64,000 nt of DNA from Erodium maritimum (lineage: Eukaryota > Streptophyta > Magnoliopsida > Geraniales > Geraniaceae). The first letter of the stretch is position 1. Each line of letters starts with the position of its first letter. Below the pieces are notes generated by a model. The model did no database searches. It worked only from the letters and a program-made list of their open reading frames with translations, and had not been told where the DNA came from. The stretch covers positions 13,521,001-13,585,000 of the forward strand of contig OY997596.1 of assembly GCA_963921825.1 (NCBI GenBank), written 5' to 3'. Both the position numbers and the translations under genes were made by a program. Positions 41,275 to 51,670 of the stretch are shown one piece after another.

Positions 41275-43346
41275 CGACGAAGACGACGATAAAAATACTG
41301 CATCATCATCATCAGAAGATGAGGAGAATGAATTAAAATAGGAAAATGAAATGGAAAAGGGAATCGAAATAGAAGAGAGAAATGACATGGAAGAGATATA
41401 TAGTGATGACTCGGATGAGGAGAATGGATTAGAAGAGGAAAATGAAATGGAAGAGGGAAATTAAATAGAAGAGAGAAATGAAATGGAAGAGGAATATAGT
41501 GATGATGAGGATGAGGAGTATGTTGAGGAAGACGAGTGTAATGATGAGTATACCTATGGACATGAAGAAATTGTTGATGACTTGAGATGCGAGGATGGGA
41601 TGGTAGTGGAATGAAGGGATGGGTTTGCTGAAAGTTCTGATAGGGATCCTAGGATGTGGGACAAATCATGTAAACTACGTAAGATGAAGCTTGCAATTGG
41701 AGACATTTTTTAAAGTGCATTTTGGTTTAGAATAGTGCTAAGGTTATTTGCTGGTGAGAGGGGATTCAATTTCACATCCACACGTAATCAGAAGCAAGAT
41801 GACATTGGTGCAACATGTAAGGAGGAAGAATGTCCTTTCTATATATGGTGTGGGATGAATGTCGGGTCAGGATGATTGCAGATTAAGAACCTTTGATTGA
41901 AGCACAATTGTCAACCAAAAACACTTGGTTTTAACTTGACTTCCACTGCCATAACATACAAGTAATAATTGTAGTTGTATGAACAAATTCATTTACGTTA
42001 ACTAAATAAATTACCTAGTGCAAGTTAGTACTCTATCATACAAAATTGATACATTTTTATGTCGCTGCAGGTTTTATAACTACATCCAAAAGCATAAGAA
42101 AGTGGTTGTTTAAACCTTGCATGAAAAGATTTTTTCGACACTGTTGATCAACATAAGCATTGCAAGAGTTTATCATGTAGTGAAGAAGTATAGGGACATG
42201 TTGATGAAGAGCAACCCAGGGACAAGGTTTACTCTCATGATAGATGATAGCGAACAACCAAGGTTTCTTTGGGTGTATGTGAGATGTGTTGCTCAGAAGT
42301 CTGGTTATGAGAATGGGTGTCGTCCTTTTATAGGGTTAGATGGTTGCCACCTAAAATCATACCCTACTGATTGGTTGTAGGGTCTCATTGAAGTTTTGAC
42401 CGACCATCCGAGCATTGAACACATGCACTATATGCGTCGTTTATACGAGAACTGGTATAAGCAGTTCAAGGGGCATGAATTAAAGAATCTATTATGGAGG
42501 TGTTCTCATGCTAGTTCTGTTGAGATGTTCGAAGAAGTCATATAGGAAGTGAAAGAGAAGAATGAAAAAAGTATATATGTGGTTGCGTGAGAGGCCTTCG
42601 CAAAACTAGTGCAAGGAGTATTTCAAGACGGAGTGTAAGTGCGCTGCCCAGACGAACAATATCTCCGAGTCTTTCAACTCTTAGATCAGAAAGGGGAGGA
42701 ACCTTCCGATATTGAGCTTCTTGGAATTCTATCGCACGAAGCTGATGAAGTTTTTCTATTTGAAGGGTCAGTTTATACATAGAGTAGACAGGAAGATATG
42801 TCCTAGAATCAACGGGATAATAGACTGCATAATTGACGAAGCCAAAAAATGTCATGTGAAACGTAGTGGCCCTACATTGCACGAGGTTTCGGAAAAGAAT
42901 GACACTTATGTAGTTCAAGTGGTTGACTCAACCTGCACATGTCTTGAATGGAAGCTAAGTGGCATTCCATGCAAACACGCTACTGCAGCGATTCTTTGGA
43001 GCAAGGGTAATCCCATGAACATGGTATATGAATTCTACTCTGTGGAGTCTTTTAAAAAAAATATCAAGGTCAAATATTCCCAATTGAAGGCCTATAGATA
43101 TGTAGAAAATTACCTCCTGCTAACCAAGTGTTACTGCCTCCTCTCGTGCGCAAGCAACCTAGTAGACCACGAATGAGGAGAAGGAAAGGCTTCATAAAGA
43201 GGCAAGGGAAGCTTGATGGAAACGGGCGATCTTCACTGTCAAGGAAAGGAATTGTCATAAAATACGACAATTATGGGAAACCAGGGCGGAATAAAAGGAC
43301 TTGCAGTACCAAAGACTATGGTGTAGCAACAAAGCAAAACCTATGA
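41028..43346 (+). pseudogene. MuDR-type MULE transposase (broken, internal deletion)
   Basis: A DDE transposase that would cut and integrate MULE ends. In order: acidic N-terminus with a GAA/GAT microsatellite; MuDR N-terminal DNA-binding region (about 41640-41905, with CPFYIW and a KHNC end); a 109-nt intron (41962-42070, GT...AG) whose removal joins the frames; the catalytic-domain start with NPGTRFTL and GCRPFIGLDG at 42320-42350 (first catalytic Asp). The next stretch, roughly 55-60 codons in relatives, is missing before TDWL-stop-GLIEV at 42365-42395. Then come EHMHYMRRLYENWYKQFKGHELKNLLW-like sequence, a SWIM zinc finger (CTC...CKHA, 42933-42978) and a degenerate C-terminal knuckle (43256-43306). 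Multiple stops and frameshifts make it inactive. Confidence 0.85.
41129..41278 (+). repeat. Compound microsatellite (GAA)n then (GAT)n
   Basis: About 31 GAA units followed by about 17 GAT/GAC units inside the acidic N-terminal part of the transposase frame, encoding poly-Glu then poly-Asp. It creates long poly-Ser and poly-His/Leu shadow ORFs on the minus strand. Confidence 0.95.
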
Positions 43347-43662
43347 GGAAAGTTGATGCTCCCACTGATGATTCGCAACCACATATGCCCTCTCCAATAG
43401 AGCAATATTGTGTGCATGGGGATGGAGTGCTCATTACTTCTATACTGGACAAGAAGATGACTGCAAGCGAGGCTAAGGGAAAAGGAAACAACTACTAGCA
43501 TTGAAGAAGAAAGAAACGAAGGCCAAAGAGACAACAGCAAGAGCATCCTCATCGAACCTAGATAATAAAGACAGTGAAGGTTATTTTTTCCACTTAACAG
43601 TTCGCATTACCTGTAGGTGAAAGAACAGAGGATGCACAACATGTTGTTGGAGAATAAGTTCC

Positions 43663-44900
43663 CACTACTGCAGAATTTCTCTTGGGCAACGGATTAAATG
43701 GATCCGTTGCTCAAGTTTTACAACTTGGGCCCCAGATTCAACAATTGTGGCTAAAGTTACAATACTTGAGCCATGGATGTCGTATCCATTGCCCAGTTTT
43801 CACACTTGGGCCACAAATATGACATATGTGGCCCAAGTTTCTCCTATCTGTGGCTAAAGTGAGGGTACTTAAGCCACAGATCCCCATATCTGTGGCCCAA
43901 GTGACTGGACAGAGAGCAAATGTTCTGTTTCGATCCTAAAACCGATCAATCGTTACCTTAAAATACGTGTTTTATGTCAAAAAAGTTGGTTGAAAAATAG
44001 TTTTTGTAAGAGTAAAACATCATAACATTGAACTTGGAAATTATGTAATAGGTTTACGACAAAGTCGTTTTTTGTATTTTCTTGGCCAACGGATCCCCAT
44101 ATCCGTTTCCCAAGTGACTGGACAGAGAGCAAATGCTCTATTTCGATCCTAAAAACAATCAATTGTTACCTTAAAATACATGTTTATGTAAAAAAATTGG
44201 TTTAAAAATAGTTTTTGTAAGAGTATAACATCATGACATTGAACTTGGAAATTATGTAATAGGTTTACGATAAAGTCGTTTTTATTTTCTTGGCCAACGG
44301 ATCCCCATATCTGTTGCCCAAGTGACTGGACAGAGAGCAAGTGCTCTATTTCGATCCTAAAAACGATCAATCGTTACCTTAAAATACGTATTCTATATAA
44401 TTTTTTGGTTCAAAAATAGTTTTTGTAAAAGTAAAACATCATAACGGGCGGGGCATGTCGGGGTCCTAGAACAGGTAGGGTGGAGTTCGGGTCCGTGTCG
44501 GGCATATGCATATTTTTTATTCTTATTTTGAATCTGTTATTGAACTTGGGAAACGGATCCCATCCTTGGCTAAGTTGTAAAACTAAGCCAACGGATTGAA
44601 TCTGTGGCCTAGGTGAAAAACTAAGCCAACGTATAGTATCCGTGGCCCAGGTGGAAAACTAAGCCAATGGATTATATCCGTGGCCCAGGTGAAAATCTAG
44701 GCCATAAGATTGTATCCGTGGCACAGGTTTTGCACTTAACCAACATATACTTATATCTGTTGGCCAAGAACTTGGGCGACGACACTTGGCTGACGGATCT
44801 TGGCCGGTGCATACATCCGTTGGCCAAGTACTTGGCCAACGGATATCGATTCGTAGCCAACGGATACAATCCGTTGGCCAAGTGCGATTCTGCAGTAGTG
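43663..44900. mobile_element. Non-autonomous CACTA (CMC) transposon
   Basis: Inverted ends CACTACTGCAGAAT plus CTTGGnCAACGG; 26 of 30 terminal bases pair between left end and right-end complement. The CACTA/TAGTG termini define the superfamily. Subterminal regions are filled with direct and inverted ATCCGT(T/G)GGCCAAGT-type words, typical of CACTA transposase-binding repeats. There is no coding capacity. The 3-bp flanks (TCC and ACG) do not match, so the TSD is lost or mutated. It lies between a putative accessory exon and its continuation. Confidence 0.85.
43900..44440. repeat. ~210-bp tandem repeat inside the CACTA element
   Basis: Units start AGTGACTGGACAGAGAGCAA at 43900, 44113 and 44321 (spacings 213 and 208); the third is truncated. 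The minus-strand ORFs at 43977-44370 are copies of the same repeat. Confidence 0.85.
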
Positions 44901-45740
44901 ACGTCCTCAACGAGGACTTTTGGAGATTAACCCCTTCCCAAAGTCTTGGTACCCCTGTTGAACAACAACTTGACCACCTGATTGAGAAAGTGTCCAAAAG
45001 AAAAAATGAATTTCAAAGTGACATTTTCAATCTCAGAATGCGCCTAAAAAGGCTAAGGTACATCCATTCTCGAACTTCATTTAGGTTAAATTTTTTTTTA
45101 TCACAATCACTACTTGAAAACAAATATTTGATTTACAAGCGATATTTTTTTATAACTAGAATCAAAGGAAATTGAATTTCCAGATTAGGTTTTTAAAAAA
45201 GTAGGTTTATATAACTTCATTCATTTATGCTGAAATTTGGTGAATTGGAATTCTTGATATGTCTTTGTTGAGCTGCAATTTATTGAACTGCTGAATATTG
45301 AACTGAAATTGTTGAACTGCAATCGTTGAGCTGATATTGTAGAACTGGAACTTATATCTTTTCATAAAAATGTTGAACTGAAAATTATTGAACTAGAAAT
45401 TATTTCTTTTCATAAAAAATTTGAACTAGAAATCTAAAACTGCCAAATATTGAACTGGAAATTGTTGAACTTAAATTGTAACTGAAAACTGAAATTTGTT
45501 GAGCCATAGTGTAGATGAACTGAAAATCATTGTGTTGGTGTTGTAGATGAACTGAAAATTATTTCTTTGGTTTAATATATTACCTTATCTGATTCATGTT
45601 TGATGAAGTTGCATGTTTCCCCAGAGATCTCTGTGTTGCTTCATAAGTTGGAGAACGATTTTCAGGCAAGGATGGAATGAGACCAAACCTCTACACAACC
45701 TCTTGGCTCCAAGAAAGGGAAAAATGTAGGAAAGACTAAT
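44901..45740 (+). pseudogene. Accessory coding remnant downstream of the CACTA
   Basis: 44901-45058 reads DFWRLTPSQSLGTPVEQQLD then a Lys/Arg/Glu-rich helix-like stretch. A second exon-like block after CCCCAG at about 45623-45740 reads ISVLLHKLENDFQARM...SKKGKN. A similar block precedes the CACTA at 43613-43662 (VKEQRMHNMLLENKF). Together they look like a small spliced gene, perhaps the C-terminal part of a MULE accessory or captured host gene, split by the CACTA insertion. The family is not recognised. Confidence 0.35.
45268..45560 (+). repeat. Degenerate TTGAACTGAAAT minisatellite
   Basis: About 15-20 imperfect copies of a 12-14-bp word (TTGAACTG followed by AAAT/GAAAT/CAAT). There is no coding signal. 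It would lie in the intron between the two accessory exon-like blocks. Confidence 0.7.
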
Positions 45741-45741
45741 A

Positions 45742-47342
45742 GGTTTTAGGTTACGTAAATTTGAGTTCGCTCGATCTGTTCAATTGCGCCCTTACTATGC
45801 AATCGCATTCTCTGGTCCAATTGTTGTTTTTGTTTCTGTATTTCTGATTTATCCACTGGGCAGTCTGGTTGGTTTTTTGCACCTACTTTTTGTGTAGCGG
45901 TTATATTTCGATTCATACTCTTTTTCCAAAGATTTCATAATTGGACATTGAACCCATTTCATATGATGGGAGTTGCTGGCATATTGGGTGCTGCTTTACT
46001 ATGTGCTATTCATGGCACTACCGTAGAAAATAATTTATTTGAAGATGGCGATGGTGCAAATACATTCCGTGTTTTAAATCCAACTCAAGCCGAAGAAACT
46101 TATTTAATGGTCACCGTTAACCTCTTTTGGTCCCAAATTTTTTGGGGTTGCTTTTTTCAACAAACGTTGGTTACATTTCTTTATGTTATTTGTACCAGTA
46201 ACTGGTTTATGGATGAGTGCTCTTGGAGTAGTCAGTTTGGATATGAACCTACGCGCCTGTGATTTTGTTTCCCAAGAAATCCGTGTGGTGGAAGATCCCG
46301 AATTGGAGACTTTTTACACCAAAAATATTCTCTTAAACGAAGGTATTTGTGCTTGGATGGCGGCTCAAGATCAGCCTCATGAAAACCTTATATTCCCTGA
46401 GAAGGTTCTGCCATGTGGAAACGCTATTTAATGGAACTTTAGCTTTAGCTGGTCGTGATCAAGAAACTAACGGTTTTTCTTGGTGGGCCAGAAATGCCCG
46501 ACTTATCAATTTTTCCGGAAAACTGTTGGGGGCCCATGCAGGCTTAATTGTCTTCTGGGCGGGAGCAAAGAACCTATTTGAAGTGGCTCATTTCCTCCCA
46601 GAGAAGGCTATGTATGAACAAGGATTCATTTTACTTCCCCACTTAGCTACTGTAGGTTGGGGGGTAGGTCCGGGCGGGGAAGTTATAGACACCTTTCCAT
46701 ACTTTGTATCTGGAGTACTTCATTTAATTTCCTCCGCAGTCTTGGGTTTTGGTGGTACAATATTTATTATGCACTTCTTGGACCCGAGACTCTTAAAGAA
46801 TCTTTTCTATTTTTCGGTTATGTGTGGAAAGATAGAAACAAAATGACCACAATTTTGAGTATTCACTTGATCTTGTTAGGTATAAGCGCTTTTCTTCTAA
46901 TATTCAAGGCTCTTTCGTTTGGGGGTATATATGATACCTAGGCTCCCAGGGGGATGTCAGAAAGATCACCAACTTGACCTTTAGCTCAAATGTTCTATTT
47001 GGCTATTTACTAAAGCCCCCCTTTGGAGGGGAAGGCTGGATTGTTAGTGTAGACGATTTAGAAGATATAATTGGAGGGTTCCATTTGCATCCTTGGGAGA
47101 ATCTGGCATATCTTAACCAAACCCTTTGCATGGGTTCGTCGTGCGCTTGTATGGTCTGATGAGGCTTACCTGTCTTATAGTTTAGCTACTTTATCATTTT
47201 TTTTGGGTTTCATCACTTGTTGCTTTGTCTGGTTCAACAATACTGCTTATCCGAGTGAGTTCTACGGACCCACTAGGCCAGTAGCTTCTCAAGCTCAAGC
47301 ATTTACTTTTCTAGTTAGAGACCAACGCCTTGGGGCTAATGT
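45742..47342 (+). pseudogene. psbD-psbC: Nuclear plastid-DNA insert (NUPT): 3' psbD and 5' psbC
   Basis: Homologous to the plastid operon encoding photosystem II D2 and CP43. The psbD part (45742-46431) starts mid-gene at [22 protein letters not shown] codons and runs to its stop, with a frameshift near 46140 at a T run. The psbC part starts inside psbD at ATG 46379 ([10 protein letters not shown]), preserving the plastid gene overlap. It is broken near 46755 and 46950, lacks a short stretch after EDIIGG, and ends at about codon 325 in RLGANV. Substitutions are frequent (for example [13 protein letters not shown]), so the insert is not recent. Plastid machinery cannot express it here; it lies inside the MULE. 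Confidence 0.95.
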
Positions 47343-47777
47343 AGTGTGATGTGTGTGAGTAGGTGTAGGTTTTTTGTGGTGGGTGGAATCCATTATGCTG
47401 GTATTAAAGCATGGACTACCTATTTTTTTGTATAGAGTAACATGTGAGTGGCTGACATGGTTATAGTCTCCATCTCACTTTTGTGAACTTCAAGGGGAAT
47501 CCTATTCCGTCCACCTCTCCCATGACAGATTCAGGACAAGGGGTTGGCTTTTGTGTATGCTTGTGACATTGGGAACACATCAAATTAATACACTATGGAT
47601 ATAATGTTGATTTCACATGACAGTTTTTTTAATCTTATTATCAACATATTTTAATGCAAGCTTCCTACTATAAAAATATGCACTCCCATGCTCAACATTT
47701 CTTCATGCAATTCTAATTACCTCCATAATACTTCTCTCTAGAATAACTTCCCTCCATACCTAAGACAATGTCTACTA
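47343..47777. other. Intergenic, candidate promoter region of the acidic ORF
   Basis: No gene. A TATAAAAATA word at about 47670-47679 lies about 100 bp upstream of the ORF at 47778, and a 7-codon upstream ORF starts at 47768, overlapping that ATG in another frame. Confidence 0.4.
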
Positions 47778-48092
47778 ATGACGATACATAAAACTTCTTT
47801 GATGAGTTCTCTCCATACTCCTTCTTTTGACCCCGAATCCGAGTACCCATTTCTATCACCAGCTAGGGAGGTTTTAGATGACGAGAAACTAAAAGAGGAA
47901 ATCAATCCACACAAAGAGGCTTCGGTTGAAGACCGTCCTCCCGTTGACGATAAGGACGTGAAAACCGAAAGTTCACAACATGGGCATTCCGGAGACACCG
48001 AAGAAGAAGGGAGCGGTGATGAAGCATCCTCTTTATGGAATGTTTTTTCTCTGGACACCAAGGGTGATGAGGACGATGACAAGAAAGCCTAA
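47778..48092 (+). CDS. Hypothetical acidic 104-aa protein inside the MULE
   Basis: An intact ORF from ATG 47778 to TAA 48090-48092, unusually clean for this decayed region. The product is highly acidic (Asp/Glu-rich with a DEDDDKK end), with PESEYPFLSPAREV near the N-terminus and no Cys, membrane segment or known domain. It is hydrophilic and probably disordered. It has a TATA-like box upstream and AT-rich DNA downstream. It could be a captured host gene exon, a MULE accessory gene or a fortuitous ORF. Codon-level conservation in other copies would be needed to call it a gene. Confidence 0.4.
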   Translation: MTIHKTSLMSSLHTPSFDPESEYPFLSPAREVLDDEKLKEEINPHKEASVEDRPPVDDKDVKTESSQHGHSGDTEEEGSGDEASSLWNVFSLDTKGDEDDDKKA

Positions 48093-49136
48093 ATCTCGTT
48101 GTTCAACCATGCTTATTTTCATGCAATTTTCATTTTGAATATGCATATTTTCATGTTATTTCTATTTGTGTTTCTTTGATCTATCTTGTTTTAATGTATT
48201 TTTATTTCAATAACCTAAGATCACCTTATCATCTCTAATAGAATTATTGTTATTTCTACCACTTATCAACCATGGATTTCAGAAACCAAAATGTTGTACT
48301 TCATAAACAGTTCAAACATTACAACTTAGGTTACACACTTCATAATTCAACATTATAAACACAAATTACATAGTTTAAACATTACAACTTACACCGAAAG
48401 TACTTCATCATAGTTCAACATAGTTCATCCGTCCATCAACAATACATTTTTCCGTCTACTACATAAAGAACTTATCCATTACAACATAACCACCAATGAT
48501 GAAGCAAACAATTTTCCAACCAAAAGGTATTGTTTTTTTCTTCGCCAACTACATGTTCTTCTGTTCCAATGTTTTAATCTTGTGAACTAGTTCAAGAACT
48601 AATTCTCTCCCACGAGCACATATATCATCATCCACCCACTCAAAATTTTTTCACTTGTGTCATGCCTTTCAAGACATACAACTTAATTACTTAAACTTCA
48701 TCTGAACTCAAATTTTCAACTCAGACATCAACTACTTACACTGAATTTTCCACATCCAAGAAACCTGCTACCTGGATTTTCCGTTGAGAAAAACGTATGG
48801 ATCAGAGCTCTCACACCACAATAACAATTAACAACTCTTGGCTTCCCGATCCTATCATCCTTATACAAACAACATGCATAAACTAACTACATAAGGTATT
48901 GTGATGGTTTCTTTTCACATCAACATATTATACTGAGTGTTGCTTTTCCAATACACATGTTCAACATTTTGACAACCAAACATCGTTCTATTGCTTCCAA
49001 AACCTAACATTCACCAGATACTATTCACTAACCCCACATTCTCAATTATAACAGTCCTGAAAAAACATAACCCAAAATCCAAAAAACATTCAATTCCCAA
49101 GTTTGAAATGTGAACCCAATTTCATAGTAATAAAAG
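48093..49136. other. AT-rich stretch, no gene recognised
   Basis: Contains many TTCATA/ATTCAACA words and no ORF of note. It leads into the tandem array at 49137. Confidence 0.5.
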
Positions 49137-50875
49137 CCTTGATTTTGATTTTTGAAAATCAACTAACCCTATATTAAAAAATTCTTAAAAACCTTACTCT
49201 AAATTCCCAAATCCTTTATGTGCAGATTTGAAAACCAAAAATAAATAAATGCTAAAGACAAACACAAATATTTTCAGCCTTCAAAAATTCATGTCAACAT
49301 TTTCAATTTCGATAATCCTATGTTCAAATTTCAAACCTTATGTCAAAAAATTCTAAAAAACCTAACCCTAAATTCCAAATCATTTATGTGCAGATTTGAA
49401 AACCAAAAATACATAGAAGCTAAAGACAAACACAAAGATTTTCAGCCTTCCAAACTTCATAGCAACATTTTCAATTTCGATAACCCTATGTTCAAACTTC
49501 AAACACTATGTTAAAAAATTCTTAAAAACCTAACCCTAAATTCCCAAGTCCTTTATGTGTTGATTTGAAAACCAAAAATACATAAATGTTAAAGACAAAC
49601 ATAAATATTTTCAACCTTCCGAACTTCATAGCAAACTTTTAAGTTTCGATAATCCCATGTTCAAAAGTTCTTAAAAACCTAACCCTAAATTCCCAAGTCC
49701 TTTATGTGCAGATTTGAAAACCAAAAATACATAAATGCTAAAGATAAACACAAATATTTTTAGCCTTCCGAACTTCATAGCAAAATTTTAAGTTTCGATA
49801 ATCCTATGTTCAAACTTCAAACCCTATGTTAAAGAATTCTTAAAAACCTAACCCTAAATTCCCAAATCTTTTATGTGTAGATTTGAAAACCAAAAATACA
49901 TAAATGCTAAAGACATACACAAATATTTCCAGCCTTCCAAACTTCATAGCAACATTTTCAGTTTTGATAATCCTATGTTCAAACTTCAAACCCTATGTTA
50001 AAAAATTCTTAAAAACCTAACCCTAAATTCCAAAATCCTTTATGTGCAGATTTGAAAATCAAAATACATAAATGTTAAAGACAAACACAAATATTTTTAG
50101 CCTTCCAAACTTCATAGTAATATTTTCAGTTTCGATAATCCTATGTTCAAACTTTAAACCCTATGTTAAAGAATTCTTTAAAACATAACCCTAAAATCTC
50201 AAATCCTTTATGTGCATATTTGAAAACCAAAAATACATAAATGCAAAGACACACAAATATTTTCAGCCTTCCAACTTCATAGCAACATTTTCAGTTTCGA
50301 TAATCCTATGTACAAACTTTAAACCCTATGTTCAAAAATTCTTACAAACCTAACCCTAAATTCCCAAATCCTTTATGTGCAGGTTTGAAAACCAAAAATA
50401 CATAAATGCTAAAGACAAACACAAATATTTTCAGCCTTCCAAACTTCATAGCAACATTTTCAGTTTCGATAATCCTATATTCAAACTTCAAACCCTATGT
50501 TCAAAAATTCTTAAAAACCTAACCCTAAATTCCCAAATCCTTTATGTGCATAATTGAAAATCAAAAATACATAAATGCTATAGACAAACACAAATATTTT
50601 CAGCCTTCCAAACTTCAAAGCAACATTTTCAGTTTCGATAATCCTATGTTCAAACTTTAAACCCTATGTTCAAAAATTCTTAAAAACCTAACCCTAAATT
50701 CCCTAATCCTTTATGTGCATATTTGAAAACCAAAAAATACATAAATGCTAAAGACAAAATATATTTTAAGCATTCCAAACTTCATAGCAACATTTTCAAT
50801 TTCGATAATCCTATGTTCAAACTTCAAACCCACTGTTAAAAAATTCTTAAAAACCTAACCTTGCTTTGAAAAATA
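49137..50875. repeat. Ten-copy tandem array of a ~169-bp unit
   Basis: Each unit contains AAAAACCTAACCCTAAATTC, CCTTTATGTGCAGATTTG, ACAAATATTTTCAGCC and TTCGATAATCCTATGTTC. The AACCTAACCC word recurs near 49188, 49357, 49526, 49674, 49844, 50012, 50184, 50346, 50515, 50685 and 50854, mostly 168-170 bp apart, with one 148-bp short unit. The period is close to nucleosome length and each unit has one telomere-like AACCCTAAA. Short ORFs here are repeat translations. Confidence 0.9.
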
Positions 50876-51190
50876 TTAATCCTTACCTTCTTCTCTGTTG
50901 TCGACATCCTTCACCTTGTCCTTCACCTTTGACTCTCCTCAGCTTCTTGTGTCCAACTGCTTCTTCTCTCCTTCAACGTCTTCTCTCTTTCACTGAAGTC
51001 CCTCTTCTCCTTCTTTGTATACGCGGCCTCTTCTCCTTCCCCTTCAACATCTTCAATTTCATGTTTTAAACCAAATAAAATAGGGCTATTTGGCCATTTA
51101 AGAAAATATTAACAAGCATGTGACCGTCATATGCTGGAAACATTGACGGTGCCGTCAAAGCGGAATTTTCGTTATTTCCTACAAAAGCCA
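50876..51190 (-). other. Purine-rich leader-like sequence near the right MULE end
   Basis: On the minus strand this is GAAGAGGA-rich and ends AGAGAAGAAG|GTAAGG at about 50900, a good plant donor site. It resembles the purine-rich leader next to the left TIR. It may be exon 1 of a second MULE gene transcribed inward from the right TIR, as in MuDR, with the satellite array in its intron. This is speculative. Confidence 0.25.
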
Positions 51191-51283
51191 AAAAGTTCAC
51201 AGTTTGGAATTGTCACGAAATGTAAGTCGTAGTTAGGAAAGGGGAAAAAAATCTTAACCATAGTTGGGAAACGGTGTTACCCC

Positions 51284-51670
51284 AATATAATCTTCTGAAG
51301 GGGTTTTTGAGTACAAAATTATCTAACCATAGATCATTCCAAAAGTTGAACCTGGTTCCGTTTTCAAGGGTCCAAGAGAGACCAGAAAAATCAAGGGGTT
51401 GTAAAATTTGTCATCATATACAGAATGAACAAATGGGAGAAGAGACTTTGCCTTTGAGTCAAGGGTAGAGTGTTGAGGTCCCAATCACCTTTATGCCAAT
51501 CAAACTTGGAGTAGATAATTTTCTTCCATATTGAGGATTTTTCAAGAGAAAATCTCCACCACCACTAGACCAAGAGAGCTTTTCTCTTTAAGTGTTGAAT
51601 CTTAATACCTAAGCCTCATTGAACTTTGGTCTACACACTAAATTCTATCTTATTTTGTGGAGGTCTCTCC
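51284..51670 (-). pseudogene. LINE-B ORF2: polymerase C-terminal segment
   Basis: Lies between the MULE and Tekay-type element 2. The minus strand shows WWWRFSLEKSSIWKKIIYSKF and, in another frame, LENGTRFNFWNDLWLDNFVL, the conserved blocks between RT and zf-RVT of plant LINEs. The frames join to 62905 and upward across element 2 and to 38915 and downward across the MULE. Confidence 0.8.

Larger units (their letters stand above)
38916..51283 (+). mobile_element. 12.4-kb Mutator-like element (MULE) carrying plastid DNA
   Basis: The terminal ~90 bp are inverted repeats of about 70 percent identity by eye. Left starts GGGGAACC; right on the minus strand starts GGGGTAAC; both then share TTCCCAACTATG and ACGACTTAC/GCGACTTAC followed by TTTCGTGAC. 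AATATAA directly abuts both ends (38909-38915 and 51284-51290), compatible with a degraded 9-bp TSD. Removing the element restores the LINE-B frame (RRLY... to SNKKSDN). The interior has a MuDR-type transposase relic, a CACTA, a retroposon, a psbD/psbC fragment, an acidic ORF and a satellite array. Confidence 0.8.

Noticed and set aside
41011..41388. Poly-Ser and poly-His/Leu ORFs on the minus strand
   Set aside because: Antisense reading of the GAA/GAT microsatellite; the meaningful frame is the acidic plus-strand one.
45742..47342. Plastid origin of the whole window or a functional psbD/psbC
   Set aside because: Frameshifts, stops and missing 5' and 3' parts, with nuclear transposons on both sides.
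49137..50875. Interstitial telomere array
   Set aside because: AACCCTAAA occurs once per ~169-bp unit rather than in tandem 7-bp copies.
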